Positions 24,445-31,739 of a stretch of 64,000 nucleotides of DNA are shown one piece after another; the stretch's first letter is position 1, and each line of letters starts with the position of its first letter. The notes beneath the pieces are model-generated. The model searched no databases, was not told the DNA's origin, and worked only from the letters and a program-made list of their open reading frames with translations. The translations under genes and the position numbers were made by a program. Source of the stretch: Dorea sp. AF36-15AT (GTDB taxonomy: Bacteria > Bacillota > Clostridia > Lachnospirales > Lachnospiraceae); assembly GCF_003477705.1 (NCBI RefSeq), contig NZ_QUDV01000009.1:63196-127195 (forward strand), in the 5' to 3' direction.

Positions 24445-26517
24445 TCACTTAATAATTGTATATACATGATACGCTCTGTCTCCTACTTCGTAAACCGGAA
24501 TCCATTTCCAGTCTCCGAGTCTGAATGCAAGGCCGTCTTTATACTCATCCATCCATTCCGCCCGATCTGCGATTTCATTCTCTTTGATCGGAAGTTCCAG
24601 GAACTCCTTCTCACCCGAAATTGCTGCCATAATATATGGTCCATACTGGATTGCCGCTTTTTCCGGTTCATCCGGTGTTCGGAGTACCTTCCATCCCGGC
24701 ATCCACCGAATCCGAAGTTTCACATCACCGGAGTGCATCGTGATCTCGATATACCCGGCTTTATTTTTCTTCGTCTCCAATACTTCTCCATCCATCTCCA
24801 GCAAACATTCATCTGCCCACTCCGGATAGCGAAGATATAACTTCCGAAATGTGCCATTCTGAATCCTCAGTTCATATTCCTGTCTGCGCTGTGATACACA
24901 CTCCATATGAAGCCTCATATCATCCTGGCTGAATTCAGACGGTATATACATATTTATAAAGAATGCATCCCTTTTCTGGAAATACATACCTTCCTGATAC
25001 TTAAAGTGACTCTCCATGCCGGTTCCATGACAACAGCTGTTTTCAAATAAGAACTCTCTCTTCATCCCCGGTCCGAGCGGAAAGAAATAAGTACTTTCTC
25101 CGCTCCCGCTTTCATCTGGCGTTGCCAGAATGTGGTTATAAAGAGTCTTTTCATAATAGTCCATATACCTGCTGTCAGGATCCATCTGATACAGTTCTCT
25201 GGTAAGCTTCAGCATATTATAAGAAGCACATGTCTCCTGAGTCGATGCTGTCAGAAGCTTTCCGATCTCCCGGTACCCCTGGAACATCTCGCCCTCACCA
25301 ACACCTCCCGTGGCATATGTTCTATTCTCCGTTACTGTCGTCCAGAACGCTCTTGCCATTTCCAGATACTTCAGATCCCCTGATGCTTTGTAGATCTCTA
25401 TTGCTCCCAGAATCTGTGGAATATGCTGATTCGCATGGATTCCATTCAATTGATCCCGATAGTGCATCAGTGGTCGGTATAACTTGTCATTATCAAATAA
25501 TCCGGCACACTTCAGGAATTCTTCTCTTCCCGTCAGTTCAGCAAGTTGTGCCATTACCACATTCATACCGCCAAATTCTCCGGCTATGTACATGCTCCAC
25601 ATCTTCTTAAGCTGTGCTTCCGGAAGCTGTGATAATCTGTGCCAGGTCCACACTCCCATCTGCTCTGCAATAGAAAGTGCTTCTTTCTTATCTATATATA
25701 AGTAACAGTCCAACAGTCCTGCTATAATCTTATGAAGTGTATAGTATGGAGCCCAGATTTTAGGATATGGTGTATACTCTTCCAACAGATCAAACTGTTC
25801 TTCCGAATATGCGCTTAAGAATCCTTCCCGAATACCATCTATATTCTGAAATGCTCGCTGGCATTCTCCCAGTTCGTCTACCATGTAGACTGCCTTATCC
25901 CGGATCTTCTCATCTCCTGTAGACCGATAACAAAGTGCCAGTGCTGAAAGATAATGTCCTGTGGTATGTCCTTTGAGCTTGCTCTCATCGGCGTCCCATC
26001 CATCCGGACTGTCAGCTCCTCTGGTGTCCAGCCCCGACGCCTTCCTGAAATGATACAGCATACTGTCATCATCCATCGAAAGCAAATACTTATGCATCTG
26101 TTCCTGAGCCTCGTAAAATGCATTCCCCGGAAGTATCCGAATCTCTGCCTCTGCGTTCTGATAAACTTCTGCATCTTTATCAGGTCTTCCCTGCACAGTA
26201 ACTTCTATAGGATATGTGTCTGCATTCTGATGTGGATTCTCCTGTTCCAGAATCGTCACTGCATATACTTTGCTGGCAGTAGCTTCTCCATATGTAAAAG
26301 TACCTGTCAAAAGCACTTCCCGGTTTCCCATGCCATATAACGGACGGTTCACCCTGCCATCTGTATCCAGGAAACGCTCTTCTCCTGAGCTCCAGTTAAT
26401 CTCTGATCCGTACTTCCCTTTTGCAGGAAGTGCAAGATTAAACGTCACAGTCTTCAAATTCCCAAGATAAAGAAAATCCATATCTTTTTGTACTACTTTC
26501 TGGTCGCTCAGGTTCAT
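24445..26517 (-). CDS. GH127-type beta-L-arabinofuranosidase with N-terminal Ig-like domain, cytoplasmic
   Basis: The 690-residue protein has an N-terminal atypical bacterial Ig-like domain (about 1-95), then the (alpha/alpha)6 DUF1680/GH127 domain. The zinc and catalytic motifs of the family are present. QETCASYN gives Glu and Cys ligands (about residues 428 and 430), ENSCCHGTGM gives the Cys-Cys pair with the nucleophile (about 495-496), and GGVGEGEMF gives the likely acid/base Glu. The founding enzyme HypBA1 of Bifidobacterium longum cleaves beta-1,2-linked arabinofuranose from hydroxyproline-bound oligosaccharides of plant extensins. No signal peptide is present, so the substrate must be imported. 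The ATG at 26517 has GAGG eight bases ahead; an earlier ATG at 26544 does not. It heads an operon with a peptidase and opp genes. Confidence 0.88.
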   Translation of the reverse strand: MNLSDQKVVQKDMDFLYLGNLKTVTFNLALPAKGKYGSEINWSSGEERFLDTDGRVNRPLYGMGNREVLLTGTFTYGEATASKVYAVTILEQENPHQNADTYPIEVTVQGRPDKDAEVYQNAEAEIRILPGNAFYEAQEQMHKYLLSMDDDSMLYHFRKASGLDTRGADSPDGWDADESKLKGHTTGHYLSALALCYRSTGDEKIRDKAVYMVDELGECQRAFQNIDGIREGFLSAYSEEQFDLLEEYTPYPKIWAPYYTLHKIIAGLLDCYLYIDKKEALSIAEQMGVWTWHRLSQLPEAQLKKMWSMYIAGEFGGMNVVMAQLAELTGREEFLKCAGLFDNDKLYRPLMHYRDQLNGIHANQHIPQILGAIEIYKASGDLKYLEMARAFWTTVTENRTYATGGVGEGEMFQGYREIGKLLTASTQETCASYNMLKLTRELYQMDPDSRYMDYYEKTLYNHILATPDESGSGESTYFFPLGPGMKREFLFENSCCHGTGMESHFKYQEGMYFQKRDAFFINMYIPSEFSQDDMRLHMECVSQRRQEYELRIQNGTFRKLYLRYPEWADECLLEMDGEVLETKKNKAGYIEITMHSGDVKLRIRWMPGWKVLRTPDEPEKAAIQYGPYIMAAISGEKEFLELPIKENEIADRAEWMDEYKDGLAFRLGDWKWIPVYEVGDRAYHVYTIIK

Positions 26518-26550
26518 ATTGACATCCTCTATAATTTTATACACGTTAAT

Positions 26551-26579
26551 AATATAACACTTTTTAGACCAAAGTTCAA
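26551..26579 (-). promoter_or_regulatory. Proximal promoter of the GH127-peptidase-opp operon
   Basis: On the minus strand there is -35 TTGAAC, a 17-base spacer and -10 TATATT. The spacer contains GGTCTAAAAA, one of the repeated TTTTTAGAC boxes, so a regulator bound there would block the promoter. Confidence 0.6.
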
Positions 26580-26602
26580 TTCCTCTTTTCCATTTTTCAT
26601 GA

Positions 26603-26635
26603 TTTTTAGACGCATTTCATAAATTGTCTAAAAAA
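26603..26635. promoter_or_regulatory. Inverted TTTTTAGAC boxes (candidate operator)
   Basis: TTTTTAGAC (26603-26611) and GTCTAAAAA (26626-26634) form an inverted pair 14 bases apart. Related boxes occur at 26561-26570, 26699-26706 and 26803-26831, i.e. at every promoter of this divergent region. The TetR protein encoded at 30310 is a candidate ligand-responsive binder. Confidence 0.5.
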
Positions 26636-26638
26636 GTG

Positions 26639-26669
26639 CAAAAAAAGGCACCTTTTTAAGGATGCCTTC
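26639..26669 (-). terminator. Leader terminator ahead of the GH127 operon
   Basis: On the minus strand AAGGCA-TCCTTAAAAAGG-TGCCTT is followed by TTTTTTT. It lies between a distal promoter (26689-26717) and the proximal promoter (26551-26579), so transcripts from the distal one would end after about 45 nt unless antitermination occurs. Confidence 0.75.
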
Positions 26670-26688
26670 TTTGGTAACGCTTGACGTG

Positions 26689-26717
26689 ATTATATACTAT
26701 AGTCTAAATTATTTCCA
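26689..26717 (-). promoter_or_regulatory. Distal minus-strand promoter in the GH127/hypD intergenic region
   Basis: The -35 TGGAAA and a perfect -10 TATAAT are separated by 17 bases. The spacer carries AATTTAGACTATAG. Transcripts from here meet the terminator at 26639-26669. Confidence 0.5.
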
Positions 26718-26776
26718 GTCTTTTTTTGAATTTTTTAATTTTATTTCTTGCATTTTTGTTTTCATCTGTCAAACTA

Positions 26777-26831
26777 TTGACAATCTGACCGTTATATGGT
26801 ACTTTTAGACCATAGTACAAACCATAGTCTA
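26777..26831 (+). promoter_or_regulatory. Promoter and operator of the hypD activase/hypD operon
   Basis: A perfect -35 TTGACA and -10 TACTTT are 17 bases apart (26777-26805). Over the predicted start lies TTTTAGACCATAG (26803-26815) and, inverted, ACCATAGTCTA (26821-26831), so the TAGAC/GTCTA pair brackets the initiation site and is a likely repressor site. Confidence 0.65.
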
Positions 26832-26861
26832 CAAACCTTAAAAGAAAGGAATAAAAATGCG

Positions 26862-27770
26862 ATGAATCTGATTACCAACATTCAAAAATTCTCTATACAT
26901 GATGGTGACGGAATCCGCACAACCGTATTTTTCAAAGGCTGTCCGCTCAAATGTGAATGGTGTCACAACCCTGAGACACAGCGTTATGAGCAGGAGCTTC
27001 AATATGATTCCGAGAAATGTACGGGTTGCGGCTGCTGCGCTAAGGTCTGTCCGTCCGGTGCGATCACAATGCAGGATGGCAAGCCGGTACTCGATAAGAC
27101 ACTCTGTCAGCTCTGTGGCAAATGTACGAACTTCTGTCCACAAGGTATCCGTGAGATCATCGGCGAAGAATACTCCGTCAAGAGTCTGGTTCGCGAGTTA
27201 AAGAAAGACCTGATGTTCTATGAAGATTCCGGCGGCGGTGTTACACTCTCCGGTGGAGAGGTTATGACCATGGCAACCGATTACATTCTTGCAATTGCCA
27301 AAGCATTAAAACATGAAGATATCACCCTTACCATTGACACCTGTGGTCATGTTTCTTATGATAAATTTGAAGTAATTCTTCCGTATGTGAATACATTTTT
27401 ATATGATATCAAAGTTATGGATCCAGAACTTCACAAAAAATATATCGGTGTCGACAACAGGCTGATCCTCGAGAATCTGGTGAAACTTTCTAATGCAGGC
27501 GCCCGCATTTATATCCGGATTCCTACTATTAAAGAGGTCAACGGTAATGAACAGAATATGACAGAGACGATTAGGTTTCTGAAAGGACATGACATCCATC
27601 CGGCTCAGGTCAATCTCCTGCCTTACCATGATACAGGCAGCGGCAAATACGCCAAGCTGGATATGGAATATAAAGGAACAGATTTACATGCACCATCCAA
27701 AGAAGAAATGGAAAGCTTTGTGCAGCTTTTCAAGGATGCAGGATTTCAAAACACCAAAATAGGAGGTTAG
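26862..27770 (+). CDS. Glycyl radical enzyme activating enzyme (hydroxyproline dehydratase activase)
   Basis: The 302-residue radical SAM activase uses S-adenosylmethionine to place the glycyl radical on its partner enzyme. The radical-SAM cluster motif CPLKCEWC is at residues 27-34, followed by an inserted two-cluster ferredoxin domain (CTGCGCCAKVC and CQLCGKCTNFC, residues 53-92) typical of activases of dehydratase-type glycyl radical enzymes, and GGGVTLSGGEVM downstream. The open frame extends to 26796, but the ATG at 26862 gives the standard MNLITNIQKFSIHDGDGIRT start. An overlapping ATGCGATGA makes a two-codon mini-frame just before it. It is four bases upstream of the enzyme gene. Confidence 0.92.
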   Translation: MNLITNIQKFSIHDGDGIRTTVFFKGCPLKCEWCHNPETQRYEQELQYDSEKCTGCGCCAKVCPSGAITMQDGKPVLDKTLCQLCGKCTNFCPQGIREIIGEEYSVKSLVRELKKDLMFYEDSGGGVTLSGGEVMTMATDYILAIAKALKHEDITLTIDTCGHVSYDKFEVILPYVNTFLYDIKVMDPELHKKYIGVDNRLILENLVKLSNAGARIYIRIPTIKEVNGNEQNMTETIRFLKGHDIHPAQVNLLPYHDTGSGKYAKLDMEYKGTDLHAPSKEEMESFVQLFKDAGFQNTKIGG

Positions 27771-27774
27771 GAAA

Positions 27775-30153
27775 ATGGCAACAAAACGAGGCATGAACGA
27801 AAGAATCCAGAAATTAAGAGATCTCAGCGTCAACACTCCGGTACATATCGACCTGGAAAGAGCTAAGATTGAGACTGATTTCTACAAAGAAAATGAGGGT
27901 AAATACTCTATCCCGGTTATGAGATCTATGGTTCTGAAAGAATATTTCTCCAAAAAGACTCTGTATCTGGGAGACGGCGAACTGATCGTCGGAGAAAAAG
28001 GTAAAGATCCACAGGCATCTCCTACTTTCCCGGAATTGTGTTGCCACAGCGTAGAGGATATGACCGTTATGAGCGAGCGTGATCTGGTATCTTTCCACAC
28101 TACCGAAGAAGACAGAAAGCTTCAGGCGGAAGAGATTATTCCTTATTGGAAAGGCAAGACCATGCGTGAGAAGCTTCTCTCCATGATGACTCCGGAATGG
28201 CATGACTGTTACGAGGCAGGTATGTTCACAGAGTTCATGGAGCAGAGAGGTCCTGGACACACATGCGGCGGTGAGCAGGTGTTCACAACCGGATACATGG
28301 ATTACAAAGAAAAAATCAAAAAGACTATGGATTCCCTGGATTTCATGAATGATCCGGAAGCCCTGGATAAATTAGAAGAACTGAAAGCTATGGATATCTC
28401 CTGCGATGCAGTGATCATTCTTGGTGAGAGATATCACAAACTGGCTCTCGAGATGGCTGAAAAAGAGACAGACGAGACACGTAAGGCAGAACTCCTGCAG
28501 ATTGCTGCCAATCTGGAAGTCGTACCTGCTCATGCTCCACAGACTTACTGGCAGGCAATCCAGTTATACTGGTTCACACACCTTGCAGTTACAACAGAGC
28601 TGAACCCATGGGATGCATTCAGTCCGGGACGTATGGATCAGCATCTGATCAAATACTATGAGGCAGATACAGAAGCAGGTATTCTGGATGACGAAAGAGC
28701 TCTGGAACTTCTGGAGTGCTTATGGGTTAAGTTCTACAACCAGCCGGCACCTGTCAAAGTAGGTATTACATTAAAAGAAAGTGCTACCTACACAGACTTC
28801 GCCAACATTAATACCGGTGGTGTCACACCAGATGGCAAAGACGGCGTTAATGCTGTCAGCTATCTGATTCTTGACTGCATGGACGATATGAAACTGGTTC
28901 AGCCTAACTCCAATGTAACCATCAGTAAGAAAACACCGACCAAGTTCTTAAAGAAAGCATGCGAGATCTCCAGAAAGGGATGGGGACAGCCTGCATTTTA
29001 CAATACAGAAGCTCAGACTATGGAGCTTATCAACGCAGGTAAATCTTTGGAAGACGCACGCCGCGGCGGTTCTTCAGGATGTGTTGAGACAGGAGCATGG
29101 GGAAGCGAAGCATATATCCTGACCGGATACATGAACATTCCAAAGATTTTCCAGCTTACGCTTTACAACGGATATGACAATATATCCGGCAAACAGCTTG
29201 GTTTGAAACTTGGATACGCAAAAGACTTCAATACATATGAAGAGCTGTGGGAAGCATTCAAGAAACAGATGAAACACTTCATCGATATCAAGCTTCGCGG
29301 TAACAACGTGATCGAGAAGCTGTACGCGGAATATATGCCGGCTCCTTGTCTGTCAGTTGTAACCAACGACTGTATCAGCAATGCAAAAGATTACAATGCA
29401 GGTGGTGCAAGATACAATACCAACTACATTCAGGGTGTAGGTATCGGAACTATTTCTGACTGTCTTGCAGCTATTAAATACAACGTATATGACAAGAAAA
29501 ACTTCACAATGGAAGAACTGATCGAAGCAATGGATCACAACTTCGAAGGATATGATGCTATTTACCGTATGGTTCATGACAAATCACCTAAGTATGGCAA
29601 TGATGATGACTACGCTGATGATCTGATGCAAGATGTATTCTATCTGTACCATGATTTGATCACAGGTCGTCCGAACATGAAAGGTGGTAAATACGGCGTA
29701 GATATGCTTCCGACTACCTGCCACGTATACTTCGGCGAAGTTATCGGAGCAACAGCTAATGGACGTAAAGCTAACGTCCCTGTATCCGAAGGTATTTCTC
29801 CTGAAAAATCTGCAGATACGAATGGTCCTACAGCTGTTATCAAATCCTGCGCTAAGATGGATCACCTGGCAACAGCAGGTACTCTGCTGAACCAGAAGTT
29901 CACTCCTGACGTAGTTGCCGGCGAGGAAGGTCTGAACAACATGGCAAGCCTGATCCGCAGCTACTTCGCTATGGACGGACATCATGTACAGTTCAATGTC
30001 ATCGACAGACAGACTCTGATCGATGCTCAGAATAATCCAGACGACTACAAGGATCTGATCGTTCGTGTAGCCGGATACAGCGACTTCTTCCGCAACCTGT
30101 CTAAACCGTTGCAGGATGAGATCATCAACCGTACAGAGCAGTCTTTCAACTAG
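27775..30153 (+). CDS. hypD: trans-4-hydroxy-L-proline dehydratase (glycyl radical enzyme)
   Basis: This 792-residue glycyl radical enzyme should dehydrate trans-4-hydroxy-L-proline to (S)-1-pyrroline-5-carboxylate in the cytosol. Core residues are visible: thiyl Cys436 in SSGCVETG, Glu438, and the radical Gly767 in RVAGYSDFF. The residues I recall as lining the HypD pocket all match with a constant +2 offset: Phe154, His162, Asp280, Ser336, Phe342, Tyr452 and Thr647. This pattern argues for HypD rather than PFL, choline lyase or propanediol dehydratase. AGGAGG precedes the ATG. Its activase is directly upstream, a hairpin terminator follows, and TetR is next. No proC (P5C reductase) is in the window. 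Confidence 0.9.
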   Translation: MATKRGMNERIQKLRDLSVNTPVHIDLERAKIETDFYKENEGKYSIPVMRSMVLKEYFSKKTLYLGDGELIVGEKGKDPQASPTFPELCCHSVEDMTVMSERDLVSFHTTEEDRKLQAEEIIPYWKGKTMREKLLSMMTPEWHDCYEAGMFTEFMEQRGPGHTCGGEQVFTTGYMDYKEKIKKTMDSLDFMNDPEALDKLEELKAMDISCDAVIILGERYHKLALEMAEKETDETRKAELLQIAANLEVVPAHAPQTYWQAIQLYWFTHLAVTTELNPWDAFSPGRMDQHLIKYYEADTEAGILDDERALELLECLWVKFYNQPAPVKVGITLKESATYTDFANINTGGVTPDGKDGVNAVSYLILDCMDDMKLVQPNSNVTISKKTPTKFLKKACEISRKGWGQPAFYNTEAQTMELINAGKSLEDARRGGSSGCVETGAWGSEAYILTGYMNIPKIFQLTLYNGYDNISGKQLGLKLGYAKDFNTYEELWEAFKKQMKHFIDIKLRGNNVIEKLYAEYMPAPCLSVVTNDCISNAKDYNAGGARYNTNYIQGVGIGTISDCLAAIKYNVYDKKNFTMEELIEAMDHNFEGYDAIYRMVHDKSPKYGNDDDYADDLMQDVFYLYHDLITGRPNMKGGKYGVDMLPTTCHVYFGEVIGATANGRKANVPVSEGISPEKSADTNGPTAVIKSCAKMDHLATAGTLLNQKFTPDVVAGEEGLNNMASLIRSYFAMDGHHVQFNVIDRQTLIDAQNNPDDYKDLIVRVAGYSDFFRNLSKPLQDEIINRTEQSFN

Positions 30154-30187
30154 CTCAAACAAATAATTGCTTAACAGTTTAAAGTCT

Positions 30188-30232
30188 GAGAAGACCTTTC
30201 ACACACGCTTATGTGTAAAGGTCTTCTCGTTT
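30188..30232 (+). terminator. Terminator after hypD
   Basis: GAGAAGACCTTTCACACA and TGTGTAAAGGTCTTCTC form a long stem around CGCTTA followed by GTTTATC. The stem is very stable but the T-run is short. Confidence 0.8.
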
Positions 30233-30309
30233 ATCACAAACTATTTGCAGAATGCTGATGGCTTGTGATAGAATATTTAACAATTACATTTTGTTTTCAA
30301 GGAGAATCT

Positions 30310-30897
30310 ATGGAACGTACAAAAAAAGGAAAAAGCGCTAAGAACAGAATCGTAACCGCAGCATGGCAGCTTTTTCATGAAAAAGGCTATAACGGTACTA
30401 CCGTGGATGATATCATTGCTCTGTCTGGTACATCAAAGGGATCATTTTATTACTACTTCAATACCAAAGATGAACTGCTCAATACTCTGTCTGTGATTCT
30501 GGACGATTTCTATGAAGAATTGGAAAGCAGAATGAATCCTGATCTCAATTCTTTTGTAAAGCTTCTGAATGTGAATTACGAAGCCCATAAAATGATCGAG
30601 GAAAATATCAGCATTGATCTGATCGCATCCCTCTACTCTACCCAGCTCGTATCACAGGGACAGCGAAATCTCCTGGATCAGAACCGCACATATTACAAAT
30701 TTATCACCCGCATTATTACAGAAGGTCAGATGCGCGGGCAGATTCGAAATGACATGTCCGCTATAGAGATTACCAAGTATTTTACCATGTGCGAACGCGC
30801 ATTAGTGTCTGACTGGTGCCTCAGCAGAGGTGAATTCTCGCTGAGCGAATACAGTCACAAGTGTATGCCTGTCATGTTGGAGCACTTCAAAGCTTAA
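30310..30897 (+). CDS. TetR/AcrR family transcriptional regulator
   Basis: The 195-residue protein has the TetR N-terminal DNA-binding domain: [20 protein letters not shown], then the recognition helix [19 protein letters not shown] (residues about 18-65). A helical ligand-binding and dimerisation domain follows. The ATG at 30310 follows AAGGAG by seven bases; the in-frame ATG at 30265 lacks a site. Its position right after hypD suggests it controls the activase/hypD promoter and perhaps the divergent GH127-opp operon, where repeated TAGAC boxes occur. The effector is unknown; hydroxyproline or a derived metabolite would fit. Confidence 0.88.
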   Translation: MERTKKGKSAKNRIVTAAWQLFHEKGYNGTTVDDIIALSGTSKGSFYYYFNTKDELLNTLSVILDDFYEELESRMNPDLNSFVKLLNVNYEAHKMIEENISIDLIASLYSTQLVSQGQRNLLDQNRTYYKFITRIITEGQMRGQIRNDMSAIEITKYFTMCERALVSDWCLSRGEFSLSEYSHKCMPVMLEHFKA

Positions 30898-30902
30898 ACC
30901 CA

Positions 30903-30932
30903 TTGACGCATACCGCTGTTACGAATTATAAT
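30903..30932 (+). promoter_or_regulatory. Promoter of upp
   Basis: -35 TTGACG and perfect -10 TATAAT are separated by 18 bases, about 30 bases upstream of the ATG. Confidence 0.7.
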
Positions 30933-30965
30933 AGAGAAAACGTATTTCACACGAGGAGGAAAATC

Positions 30966-31595
30966 ATGGAAAACGTATTCGAACTAAAACACCCACTGAT
31001 TCAGCATAAGATTTCAAAATTGCGCGACAAGCATACAGGAACTAATGAATTTCGTAAGCTGGTAGAAGAAATAGCCATGTTAATGGGATTTGAAGCTCTG
31101 AGTGATCTTCCGCTTGAAGATATTGAAGTAGAGACTCCGATTGAAACCTGCAAGACTCCAGTCATTGCCGGCAAGACACTTGCAGTTGTACCGATCTTGA
31201 GAGCCGGACTTGGTATGGTTAATGGCATCCTTGCACTGGTACCGTCTGCAAAGGTAGGACACATTGGACTATATCGTGACGAGGAGACTCACGAGCCACA
31301 CGAGTACTACTGCAAACTTCCGGATCCGATCAATGAGCGACTGATTGTTGTTACCGATCCGATGCTTGCTACTGGCGGATCTGCTATCGCAGCTCTTGAC
31401 TTCATCAAGCAGCACGGCGGAAAGCACATCAAACTCATGTCCATCATCGCAGCACCGGAAGGCGTAAAGCGTGTACACGAGGCTCATCCGGACGTACAGA
31501 TCTACATCGGACATGTTGACCGTGAACTGAACAAAGACGCTTACATCTGCCCGGGTCTTGGAGATGCCGGAGACCGTATCTTCGGAACTAAATAA
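30966..31595 (+). CDS. upp: Uracil phosphoribosyltransferase
   Basis: The 209-residue enzyme makes UMP from uracil and PRPP in pyrimidine salvage. It contains the type I fold with the UPRT flexible-loop arginine region, PRPP loop [18 protein letters not shown] (about residues 128-145) and the C-terminal uracil-binding [15 protein letters not shown]. The length matches Upp of Firmicutes (about 209). The start follows GAGGAGGAAAATC. Its own promoter and two hairpins downstream make it monocistronic and unlinked in function to the neighbouring hypD locus. Confidence 0.97.
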   Translation: MENVFELKHPLIQHKISKLRDKHTGTNEFRKLVEEIAMLMGFEALSDLPLEDIEVETPIETCKTPVIAGKTLAVVPILRAGLGMVNGILALVPSAKVGHIGLYRDEETHEPHEYYCKLPDPINERLIVVTDPMLATGGSAIAALDFIKQHGGKHIKLMSIIAAPEGVKRVHEAHPDVQIYIGHVDRELNKDAYICPGLGDAGDRIFGTK

Positions 31596-31624
31596 CCCAC
31601 ATGATATTTTAATTGTATTTTCAG

Positions 31625-31704
31625 ACAGGACGCCGGGATAAGCGTCCTGTTCTTATATATGCCAACGAGAAAGGCACTACCGCTAATGCGGCAGTGCCTT
31701 TCTC
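31625..31704. terminator. Two hairpins between upp and adhE (tandem, partly bidirectional terminators)
   Basis: ACAGGACGC/GCGTCCTGT (31625-31650) is followed by TCTTATAT and terminates upp. GAGAAAGGCACT/AGTGCCTTTCTC (31667-31704) is symmetric and can serve either strand, including the incoming adhE transcript. Confidence 0.8.
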
Positions 31705-31739
31705 TAATCTTATAAATATAACATATTTGGAGAAACTTA

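Noticed and set aside
27775..30153. Pyruvate formate-lyase as the identity of the glycyl radical enzyme
   Set aside because: PFL needs two adjacent cysteines at the active site; here the motif is SSGCVETG with Glu two residues later, and the residues at HypD pocket positions all match.
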